Shown one piece after another: positions 27,169 to 33,427 of a stretch of DNA of 41,736 nt. Each line of letters starts with the position of its first letter. Position 1 is the stretch's first letter. The stretch lies in NCBI GenBank assembly GCA_028388995.1, contig JAOEQC010000013.1:1-41736 (forward strand). Direction: 5' to 3'. The DNA is from Ascidiaceihabitans sp. (GTDB lineage: Bacteria > Pseudomonadota > Alphaproteobacteria > Rhodobacterales > Rhodobacteraceae). The notes under the pieces are model-generated. The model was not told where the DNA came from. It did no database searches and worked only from the letters and a program-made list of their open reading frames with translations. A program made the position numbers and the translations under genes.

Positions 27169-27378
27169 CTACCACCAGCCCAGTGTTCGACCATTGCCAG
27201 CAACAATCATTACGCAGGTAGTTACATGGAGAACTATCCAAAAGGTTCGGAAGGCGAGAGCCTTGGTAACATCTGACTGCTTGATCGGGAGGAACTCAGG
27301 CTTGTCGTCATCTGTAGCTCCGACTGGCATACCAAGTGTTCTGGCCCAAACTTTGATCCACCGTCTTTGTCCACTCAT
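27169..27378 (-). CDS. 69-aa single-span membrane protein coupled to the deacetylase
   Basis: GAGGAG lies 7-12 bases before the ATG. The product has a basic soluble head (MSGQRRWIKVWARTLGMPVG) and one membrane span (FRTFWIVLHVTTCVMIVAGN), and ends LGWW. The head should be cytoplasmic. I do not know the family, but the sequence looks well preserved. The stop directly precedes the GTG of the deacetylase gene, so the two products may act together, for example by placing the enzyme at the membrane. That is inference from context only. Confidence 0.75.
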   Translation of the reverse strand: MSGQRRWIKVWARTLGMPVGATDDDKPEFLPIKQSDVTKALAFRTFWIVLHVTTCVMIVAGNGRTLGWW

Positions 27379-27423
27379 GAAAAGCTCCTCGACCTACTTA
27401 ACTACTTTATGACAACGCATTTC

Positions 27424-27462
27424 ACATTGGTTCATGGCTATATTTCCATGATGCCCAGCGCA
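27424..27462. repeat. 39-base repeat, copy A
   Basis: Matches 32473-32511 with five substitutions in direct orientation, about 5 kb apart. Both copies, read on the minus strand, give the same HHGN...QC peptide pattern, so they may be pieces of a once-coding element. Confidence 0.6.
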
Positions 27463-27555
27463 CCTATCCTCAGAAGTCCTGAATTTCCTTCAACGAAATG
27501 CTGCGATCAAAGTCACCTGTGAGTGGCTCGTAGTCTCTGGCATTTCAAAATTGAG

Positions 27556-27699
27556 TTAACGCCCGAGCATATCGCCAGCACTGCGTAAATCCTTTGCTAC
27601 TCCTTCAAGTACTGTGCCTGAGCCATCAAGTATGCCACGTGTTGTGCTGCATCCAGCAAGACTTGTAACTGCAATTATCATTACAAAGATAGTTCTCAT
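27556..27699 (-). CDS. Small lipoprotein (entericidin-like)
   Basis: These 47 residues have a lipoprotein signal (MRTIFVMIIAVTSLAGC, lipobox LAGC with Cys17) and a short amphipathic tail (GTVLEGVAKDLRSAGDMLGR). The lipobox and the small helical tail resemble entericidin-type or phage-associated lipoproteins. AGAGAAG lies 4-10 bases before the ATG. Ser at +2 would favour export to the outer membrane. It is too short for the usual gene-calling limit but looks real. Confidence 0.65.
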   Translation of the reverse strand: MRTIFVMIIAVTSLAGCSTTRGILDGSGTVLEGVAKDLRSAGDMLGR

Positions 27700-28026
27700 A
27701 TAACTTCTCTTTCGTCGCCTGTGATCAAAGATCTAATTATAGATAGCTCTAGTTGTTCCTGTTCGTATGGTCCATCATATTCAATGGTCGACTTTCATTT
27801 GAGCTTGCTTAGGCATTAAGTCCTTAAGTTTTGAGCTGTCGTTCATCTGTTGTATTTGAGCGAACTCCAGTCCCACTAGGTCCTGCCCATGTGACCCTCC
27901 ATTTGAGACACCTTCATTAGCCTTATTCTAGGCAGTTCCGTCTCAATAGCTTTCTCCGCCGCTGAGACCATAGTAGTCTCATATAAGCTTCAGGGTTTAA
28001 TAATTTGCTAAATGGAGAAACAGCAG
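27700..28026. other. Gene-poor spacer before the resolvase
   Basis: I see no convincing gene. A minus-strand open frame of about 48 codons (ending QMNDSSKLKDLMPKQAQ and MKVDH) may be a coding remnant. A dyad TGAGAC-CATAGTA-GTCTCA at about 27962-27980, close to the resolvase start, could be its res/operator site. Confidence 0.35.
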
Positions 28027-28581
28027 ATGTTAATCGGATACGCCAGAACCAGCACCGTAGATCAACAGGCAGGGTTTGAAGTCAAACTCCTAGAACTGAA
28101 CGCATATGGCTGTGAGCGTATGTATCAGGAACAAGTGTCCGCTGTTGCTACTCGTACTCAGTTGGAAGCTGCTATTGATATGCTTCGTGATGGCGACAAG
28201 TTGGTTGTGACTAAACTAGATCGTCTGGCTAGGTCTGTCGCTCACATGGGAGACATCCTCCAACAGATCGAAGCTAAGGATGCTGGTCTTGTGATACTAT
28301 CCTTGGGTAGCGAGAGAGTTGATACGTCTACAGCTACTGGCAAGCTGATCCTGAACATGATGGTTTCTGTCGTTCAGTTTGAACGGGAAATGATGAAGGA
28401 ACGGCAAGTAGAAGGCGTCAGAAGAGCTAAGGCCGAGGGTAGGTACAAAGGTCGTGTACCCAAGGCTATGCAACAAGCTGACAAGGTTAAGGCGCTAGTT
28501 GCTATTGGTGTTGATCGGGTGAAGATACAAGAACAATTGGGCATCTCAAAGGCAAGTTACTATCGCTGTTTAAAAGTGTGA
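28027..28581 (+). CDS. Serine recombinase (resolvase/invertase family)
   Basis: This 184-residue resolvase has the catalytic Ser in GYARTSTVDQQ (residue 8), the conserved LVVTKLDRLARSVAHMGDIL arginines, the TSTATGKLILNMMVSVVQFE dimer helix with EREMMKER, and a C-terminal HTH (QEQLGISKASYYRCL). All features of an active Tn3/Gin-type enzyme are present. ATG 28027 is chosen over 28012 because the domain starts there and GGAG lies 10-13 bases upstream. It may resolve element dimers or invert DNA within the island. Confidence 0.95.
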   Translation: MLIGYARTSTVDQQAGFEVKLLELNAYGCERMYQEQVSAVATRTQLEAAIDMLRDGDKLVVTKLDRLARSVAHMGDILQQIEAKDAGLVILSLGSERVDTSTATGKLILNMMVSVVQFEREMMKERQVEGVRRAKAEGRYKGRVPKAMQQADKVKALVAIGVDRVKIQEQLGISKASYYRCLKV

Positions 28582-28774
28582 GGATGTCTGGCAAGCCATT
28601 ACAGTGCAGCGAATGAAAGCTCGTTGGTATAGGGCCGTAGCGCCTCACTGAGCTGCTGTGAGATTGTAAGGTACGTCTGTGGGAGCGTGGAACCCTCCAG
28701 ATTATGAGGGGTAAGTCGCACCCGCCTTTGTACTTAGTATGAGCCACAACGTAACAAAAAAGGTTTGTGAGATG

Positions 28775-29050
28775 CTAAGCTGCGACTAGGTACTTACCGT
28801 GACTTGGCTGGCTGATTATTTCCTTTGCTAGGAGCTGCTTGATACTCCTGAACAAAGTTGGCCGAGACATGTTAGACGTGAGTATGTGCTTCTCAATGGA
28901 CTTTGTGCTGATAGGTTCACCAGCCTCACTAGCTTGAACAATGCACAAGAATACGCACTTCTCGGGTTCAGACAATTCGCTGATACCTAGATCTTGCTCC
29001 ATGGCGAACATCAACTCTTTGAGCTGAACGAATGTGTTAAACTTGCTCAT
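28775..29050 (-). CDS. Small winged-helix DNA-binding protein
   Basis: From ATG 29050 (AAGGA 8-12 bases upstream) the product has 91 residues: an N-terminal helical piece, then a MarR-like winged helix-turn-helix with LSEPEKCVFLCIVQASEAGE, STKSIEKHILTSNMSRPTLF as the recognition region, and SIKQLLAKEIISQPSHGKYL as the wing. There is no effector domain. It is probably an island-encoded transcription factor. The nearest plausible target is the resolvase region on the other side. Confidence 0.72.
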   Translation of the reverse strand: MSKFNTFVQLKELMFAMEQDLGISELSEPEKCVFLCIVQASEAGEPISTKSIEKHILTSNMSRPTLFRSIKQLLAKEIISQPSHGKYLVAA

Positions 29051-29147
29051 ACTTAAATCCTTACTTGACGGCAAAACCTTAACCACTCTAACGTTGTATC
29101 ATAGTGATATGAATATTCATTAGTAAACAACTCTTCCCCTCCCTGAG

Positions 29148-29183
29148 CGGTCAGCCTGCATCCCTGTAAGCTGGCCGTTTTTT
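29148..29183 (+). terminator. Intrinsic terminator
   Basis: An 8-bp stem with one G-U pair (CGGTCAGC at 29148-29155 and GCTGGCCG at 29170-29177) is followed by six T. The U tract fits plus-strand transcription. No intact plus-strand gene ends nearby, so it may be a relic of deleted genes. Confidence 0.6.
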
Positions 29184-29268
29184 CAGTGGCTTGTTCATCT
29201 CGTATACTATGCTAATTTATTAAGCTAATTATAAAATGGTGGGAGTGTCTCAAGGTTTGACGTCTGCT

Positions 29269-29847
29269 CTACCAAAACCTAAAGCGCCTGCGGATACCGA
29301 TCAGTAACAGTAGACACGCAAATGTCCCAGCCGTGTCGCCTACCCAGAACATTGCCAAGATCAAAAGCTCATCAGTTAGTGGAGCAAGACTTTCAAAGAA
29401 GATTTGCTTTCCTATAGAGTTGAAAACCGAAGCTATACTTGCGAGCAGAATAAGTAACTTCCAGTTGGTCAGTGCAGAGTGCTTCCCGTCTGGTCGCAAT
29501 TCTATATCAACAAGGCGAAACAGCTCAAACGTCAAGTAAACGCACAAGCCTCCTACCATTGACGAGCCAAGCAAGACACTAAAGCTAACGTCTGGCTGCC
29601 ATAGAAATATACCACCTAATAATTCAGCGAGTATCAAAGGTAGGATTGCACGTACGCCGCAAAGCCATACCGCAAGGACACGAATGCCATGTGGTATGTA
29701 AAGTAAGCTACCTGCCATTGTACTGGTGCTTAAAAAGCGATGTTGGACGGGTTCCACAACGACAGCAACAAGCGCATAAGCTGTCATGAAAGCCGCGAAA
29801 ATAACTGCGAACTCACTGAACCGTGTGAACTGTATAATTGATCGCAT
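29269..29847 (-). CDS. MASE1-like integral membrane protein
   Basis: From ATG 29847 (AAGGGG 9-14 bases upstream) the product has 192 residues with about six membrane helices. The segments LYIPHGIRVLAVWLCGVRAI and FWVGDTAGTFACLLLL recall the MASE1 sensor domain found at the N terminus of membrane-bound diguanylate cyclases and kinases. Here the domain stands alone with no output domain. An upstream ATG at 29883 is possible but has a poor ribosome site. Role unknown. Confidence 0.65.
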   Translation of the reverse strand: MRSIIQFTRFSEFAVIFAAFMTAYALVAVVVEPVQHRFLSTSTMAGSLLYIPHGIRVLAVWLCGVRAILPLILAELLGGIFLWQPDVSFSVLLGSSMVGGLCVYLTFELFRLVDIELRPDGKHSALTNWKLLILLASIASVFNSIGKQIFFESLAPLTDELLILAMFWVGDTAGTFACLLLLIGIRRRFRFW

Positions 29848-30220
29848 GAAGGCACCCCTTGCAGTAGATGTCGTGATCGGCATTTTATAGAGGGAACCAA
29901 ATAATCCAGTACTTTGGCATACTAGTAGTTTCACTCAGCCGTAGCTTAGCTACCATTCAATCAGTTGTCATAAAAATGTCAATGTGAGACCGCTATCGAA
30001 ATTCTGGATTTCGTTTCGAGACAGTTCTAAGGGCATTAAAGTCAATAGAGGTTAAATCCTTAAGCACCCTGTACGGCTCTCTCAGGCACTCGTGGAACCT
30101 CCAGAAAATACCCGAATAAGATTGCTTGGCCTGTTCGGGAGGTGGGTAGCCAAGGGAAAGATTTAGTTTGCGGATGGTTTTGAACAGATTAGGACTAATA
30201 GAGACCGAATAGCTAAGATA
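29848..30220. other. Gene-poor island interval
   Basis: I find no supported gene over these 373 bases. There is a weak 6-bp hairpin (CGAAAT/ATTTCG near 29997-30013) and scattered stops in all frames. Confidence 0.4.
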
Positions 30221-30301
30221 ATGACCAACGCAGACATGTCAAAAGCTCAAGCCATGGCCCGTGAGTGTATTAACAGTGGCTATACCAAGTGCGGGTATTA
30301 A
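30221..30301 (+). CDS. 26-aa ORF, phage-like small protein
   Basis: ATG to TAA encodes MTNADMSKAQAMARECINSG and YTKCGY. The Ala/Lys-rich helix plus Cys ending looks like the many tiny ORFs of marine phages and islands. The ribosome site is weak. Possibly translated; low certainty. Confidence 0.3.
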   Translation: MTNADMSKAQAMARECINSGYTKCGY

Positions 30302-30310
30302 CTCTCACCA

Positions 30311-30463
30311 ATGACCAAACTCTCGACCATCCCACAGCATCAACTCAGCATCACCTGTGGCCTCTGCAAGCACCATACCATGCTAGAGGTAGCAAGCCTG
30401 ATTGCAGTGGTAGGAGGCGACACTACAGCCCATGAGGTATTCCAGAGCGCCAGGACATCATAA
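30311..30463 (+). CDS. 50-aa CxxC small protein, probably truncated
   Basis: The ORF encodes SITCGLCKHHTMLEVASLIA followed by VVGGDTTAHEVFQSARTS. A CxxC pair, MLEV and ..VF..AR are reminiscent of Rhodobacteraceae zinc-ribbon proteins that usually continue with a second CxxC (RCxxC). Here the frame stops just before that, so half of the metal site is missing. It follows the 26-aa ORF by 9 bases. No good ribosome site. Confidence 0.35.
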   Translation: MTKLSTIPQHQLSITCGLCKHHTMLEVASLIAVVGGDTTAHEVFQSARTS

Positions 30464-30618
30464 CCGTGCTGTGACGAGTAATAATACTTATCATATTGGT
30501 TATACAGATTACTCTAGTTGTCCTAGCCTTGTCACAGGTCATCTGTGGAGACTATGGCCTTTCGGCATCGCGACGGATTAAAGTATTGATAACCGCGTAC
30601 TTTAATTAGGAGCAGCAA

Positions 30619-30999
30619 ATGCGATTGGTCTATGTAATCCTTATTGTTTTATTGTCGTCGAGTGCCAGTGCGCAAATGCGAGACGTTCGTCTCAAAACAC
30701 TTTTATCCATTTGTGAGACTGCTCAATCCAATAATGATCTCGGTACGATAAAAAATATTGCCAATCAGATTAAAGATGAGCCATTGCACTCGGATCAATC
30801 GTTGTCTTCTAAAATGAAAGGCTGTTTGTCGGCAGCATTTGATGTTGAGGTCGTAACGATGGATAGCGAAGGTTTGGTAAAATCGATCTCTGAAAAAATG
30901 TCAGCCATCGAGAGTGATTGTAAGATACTTTTGGAAAATGCTCCAAATGTTGCATTGGACAACAAGGTTTGCAGACAAATATTTCTTTCAGACAAATAA
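30619..30999 (+). CDS. Secreted hypothetical protein
   Basis: This 126-residue protein has an N-terminal signal peptide (MRLVYVILIVLLSSSASAQ) and a helical mature domain with four Cys (CETAQS, KGCLSAAF, SDCKILLE, KVCRQIF), which may form two disulfides in the periplasm. AGGAGC lies 7-12 bases before the ATG, one of the best ribosome sites of the island. No family recognised. Confidence 0.7.
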   Translation: MRLVYVILIVLLSSSASAQMRDVRLKTLLSICETAQSNNDLGTIKNIANQIKDEPLHSDQSLSSKMKGCLSAAFDVEVVTMDSEGLVKSISEKMSAIESDCKILLENAPNVALDNKVCRQIFLSDK

Positions 31000-31027
31000 G
31001 TTTGGATTGATTCAATCTAAGAGCCAG

Positions 31028-31186
31028 ATGTCACAGTTTGGTGTGCAGAGTAACAACACATATCAGGTCGTTGACAGAAGTAACCCAAGTGGTCTGAGCT
31101 TGATCACAAGCGACCTAGGTAGACTACACCCCCTTGGTGTTACGATGGTTGGTGCTGAGGCAATCCCAAGGATGCTGACTGACTGA
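31028..31186 (+). CDS. 52-aa ORF of unknown function
   Basis: The ORF runs from MSQFGVQSNNTYQVVDRSNP through LSLITSDLGRLHPLGVTMVG to MLTD. Amino-acid composition looks natural, but there is no clear ribosome site. It could be the C-terminal stump of a longer gene. It lies 28 bases after the secreted protein gene. Confidence 0.3.
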   Translation: MSQFGVQSNNTYQVVDRSNPSGLSLITSDLGRLHPLGVTMVGAEAIPRMLTD

Positions 31187-31614
31187 TCTTCACACGCCCA
31201 CACATGCTTACTGGTTGCTTTTGTAGCGTTGGGCTATTCAAAACTGGGAACCCCTCACAATGATACAGTGGGGTATGATTACGCATAATATCATTGCGTA
31301 AATAGCTGGAAACCTACGATATAATAAATTGTAATGATTTCAGTTGATTAGTTATGTGAGGCTGTTTTTGGGGTAGCCAAGACATCAGAGTAACTGCTCT
31401 GGAATCGAACTGAGATATTTAGGATAACCGCAATAATAACAGTTGGTTATATGTGAGGAGGGCTGCGTTTTAAGCCCCCTCGGACAAACATTTATTTTCA
31501 GATTAGTGCGGTTTTATGAGAGCGGGTCTTTCGCTATGGGGATAGCAAGCGAGGTTGTTGCTTTGAACATATTTATCCTTAGTGTTGAGGTTCGCAATAA
31601 AAAGGAGAACTAAA
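31187..31614. other. Gene-poor island interval with short hairpins
   Basis: I see no gene over 428 bases. A 7-bp perfect inverted repeat TTACGCA/TGCGTAA (31279-31285 and 31295-31301) is present. Late in the interval, AAAAAGGAG (ribosome site) leads into the next gene. Confidence 0.4.
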
Positions 31615-31884
31615 ATGTTTGCTACTTTTACCGACTGGGAATTTTCCGATATGGACGCAATGGTATCAACTGGCACGGCAATGTGGCCACAAGTGCAGGC
31701 TGCTGGTGCGCTTAGCTTTACTGCTACTGCAACTGGTCCAGGCACTGCCAGAACTAGGATTGTGTGGCCCGATGCAGCGACAGCACAGGCTGCTATCGAT
31801 GGTTTGAGAGCTACTGCAATGGAAATGACCGACACCAAAGCCACAGCCATGGCTGCGGGTGAAGTGATGCTGGATTTCGGCTAA
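31615..31884 (+). CDS. 89-aa hypothetical protein, ABM-like fold suspected
   Basis: AAGGAG lies 7-12 bases before the ATG. The protein (MFATFTDWEFSDMDAMVSTG ... GEVMLDFG) has an alternating pattern of strands and Ala-rich helices. TARTRIVWPDAATAQAAIDG looks like a beta strand followed by the central helix of small dimeric alpha/beta-barrel proteins (ABM or stress-responsive type). Its base composition is more GC-rich than the surrounding island, so it may be a resident gene or a recent cargo. No function assigned. Confidence 0.7.
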   Translation: MFATFTDWEFSDMDAMVSTGTAMWPQVQAAGALSFTATATGPGTARTRIVWPDAATAQAAIDGLRATAMEMTDTKATAMAAGEVMLDFG

Positions 31885-31909
31885 AGTAATTCAGTGGGGG
31901 ATGGCTATC

Positions 31910-32128
31910 ATGAGTGAGGACAAAAAGCAGGCGTTGAGAAAATCATTCGCTGGTAAATCTGTGTCTCAAATGACCAAAGAAGAGCGCGAAGTATTTGATG
32001 CGGATTTTCAATATGGTTTTGGCGATAAGCCATCCCGAAGTAACACGGCCACTAACGATGCTTTACCAGAAGAGCCATCAGCCTCAGCTATATCGGTTCA
32101 CAAGCTGTTTGGCTTGTTTCAGAAATAG
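31910..32128 (+). CDS. 72-aa hypothetical charged protein
   Basis: The product (MSEDKKQALRKSFAGKSVSQ, MTKEEREVFDADFQYGFGDK ...) begins as an acidic/basic helix and ends in a disordered Pro/Ser tail with ISVHKLFGLFQK. ATG 31910 has GGGGGA about 9-14 bases upstream; 31901 is an alternative. It follows the 89-aa gene by 25 bases and is probably cotranscribed. Unknown family. Confidence 0.5.
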   Translation: MSEDKKQALRKSFAGKSVSQMTKEEREVFDADFQYGFGDKPSRSNTATNDALPEEPSASAISVHKLFGLFQK

Positions 32129-32271
32129 TGAACTGATTAGTGAGCTTTCAGTTCACTTACATCAAAATCTGCATCGCATATCAGAAATCTATATGGAATG
32201 TGGGGTCGGCGCACCGCATACGGTTTTATGGGTATGTATCCATTAGGTTACTGATAATTTTATGTAATCTT

Positions 32272-32338
32272 ATATTCTCACGGTGGGTAATTCAATATTC
32301 CTACGGAGGGCTACCGATATTCCTACGGTGGGTTACTC
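32272..32338. repeat. Three tandem 22-23 bp units
   Basis: Units 32272-32294, 32295-32316 and 32317-32338 all follow ATATTC.(T)ACGG.GGG..A. The last two are nearly identical (ATATTCCTACGG then A or T). They are directly adjacent with no spacer, so this is a short direct-repeat array rather than CRISPR. Confidence 0.65.
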
Positions 32339-32472
32339 TCTCAACTCACGAGTGACCGTGTAAGAGGCAGCACCAACAATGATCCTGTAGTTCTTCACTG
32401 ATGGGTTAGCTGCTCTGTGCAAGCTGTTATAGTCCAACCAATGCTGTGCCTCAAAGGCCAGTGGGTCAGGTT

Positions 32473-32511
32473 ACATTGGTACGTGGCTGTATTCCCATGA
32501 TGCCTAGCGCA
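32473..32511. repeat. 39-base repeat, copy B
   Basis: Direct-orientation partner of 27424-27462 with five substitutions (87% identity by eye). Confidence 0.6.
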
Positions 32512-32627
32512 GTAGGGAACCATTACGCCATATGGCGTATTGATACTTTGGTAACAACCAAGAGCATCGGTGTGATCTTCTTGAGTTGGAGCAAATAGGT
32601 CAATTGAGCTATTTCCACTTCGGTGTT

Positions 32628-32725
32628 GATTGCCTGTGAGCATGATCTTCTTGCGAGGTAACCATTAGGACACCTGTCCTATTGCTTTTAGCTTCTTGTG
32701 ATTGCCTGTCAGCGTGATCTTATTG
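32628..32725. repeat. Interspersed 26-base modules near the island end
   Basis: 32628-32653 and 32700-32725 share GATTGCCTGT-N-AGC-N-TGATCTT-N-TTG with three differences over 26 bases. A further partial copy starts at 32571, and each is followed within 60 bases by TTTCCACTT or a similar sequence. Confidence 0.5.
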
Positions 32726-32805
32726 GGATGGGAGCAATTGTAGTATTTACTGCATTTCCACTTTAGGGAACAGTTGCTATGGTTTTCGTTTCTCGAATGT
32801 CGTGA

Positions 32806-33399
32806 CTACGGAGTGCTGGCGCGCCAGGCGGACCAATGTTCTGGGGTGTCCAAATCCATGCGAGCGCGATCGCCTTTCAGGGCGTGGAGCATCAGTCTGT
32901 CTCCTAACTCTGATAGTATTGCGTTGGCACCTGTGTCTCCAGTAAGCTTTTGAAACTGTTCAAATAAGTTCACGCCAACTAAGGTTGGGTGCCCCGTGGC
33001 ACCGTCCTGTGTCGTTGCGCGCAGTGCCGTTGCGTTAGTTCCTACAAATGCCTCCAACATTTCGTTCATGTCATCTGTTGTGATATCAGGCATATCTGCT
33101 GGAAGGATCATAACCGCCTTGGCGTTGTTGGGCAGGGCCGCGACACCGCGTAGCAAGCTGCGCGACATCCCAAGGTCGGCGTCAGGAACTTCAACCACCG
33201 ACAATTCTAGTCCTGTTAGGCAAGCTGCGCGGGGATGGTCCGAGCTGGGCAAAGTGACCAAGACCGGTTGGCCCGTCGCCAAAGCGCGTTTTGCCATGAC
33301 TTGCAGGCAGGGTGCGCCGTGCACGTCTTCCAACAGCTTGTCACCGCCGCGCATCCGCGACGCAGAACCCGCTGCCAAAAGTAGAATTGGTATTGTCAT
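32806..33399 (-). CDS. MobA-like nucleotidyltransferase (molybdenum cofactor type)
   Basis: This 197-residue GT-A-like NTP transferase has the nucleotide signature LLLAAGSASRMRGGDKLLED at the N terminus, VMILPADMPDIT with the Mg-binding Asp near residue 100, and TGHPTLVGVNLFEQFQKLTG near 135. It resembles the MocA/MobA-like proteins that attach CMP or GMP to molybdopterin for xanthine-dehydrogenase-type enzymes. No molybdenum enzyme is in the window. It is the first native-looking gene right of the island and lies downstream of the first dehydrogenase on the same strand, 28 bases away. Confidence 0.85.
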   Translation of the reverse strand: MTIPILLLAAGSASRMRGGDKLLEDVHGAPCLQVMAKRALATGQPVLVTLPSSDHPRAACLTGLELSVVEVPDADLGMSRSLLRGVAALPNNAKAVMILPADMPDITTDDMNEMLEAFVGTNATALRATTQDGATGHPTLVGVNLFEQFQKLTGDTGANAILSELGDRLMLHALKGDRARMDLDTPEHWSAWRASTP

Positions 33400-33427
33400 C
33401 TGATGACCCTAACGCGGTCGCGCGCGG

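Larger units (their letters stand above)
24396..32800. mobile_element. Decayed integrated genomic island at tRNA-Leu
   Basis: From the tRNA-Leu 3' end to just before the MobA-like gene the DNA is gene-poor, visibly AT-richer than its flanks, and full of short ORFs and short repeats. It contains a tyrosine-integrase remnant right after the tRNA, an intact serine resolvase, and small phage/plasmid-like ORFs. I could not find a second copy of the tRNA 3' end, so the right border is set only by where native-looking genes resume. The type, whether prophage remnant, integrative element or plasmid insertion, is unresolved. Confidence 0.7.
32129..32805. other. Repeat-rich right end of the island, no gene
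   Basis: This 677-base stretch has no supported gene. It contains three tandem 22-23 base units (32272-32338), the second copy of the 39-base repeat (32473-32511), a 16-base palindrome TACGCCATATGGCGTA (32524-32539), and repeated GATTGCCTGT.AGC.TGATCTT modules (32628-32653 and 32700-32725, with a partial copy at 32571-32583). Confidence 0.6.

Noticed and set aside
25181-27560. Shared TCAAAATTGAGTTA at 25186 and 27545
   Set aside because: Only 14 bases match in AT-rich DNA and one copy is at the end of the lipoprotein gene, so chance is likely.
32272-32338. CRISPR array
   Set aside because: The units are tandem with no spacers, only three copies exist, and there are no cas genes.
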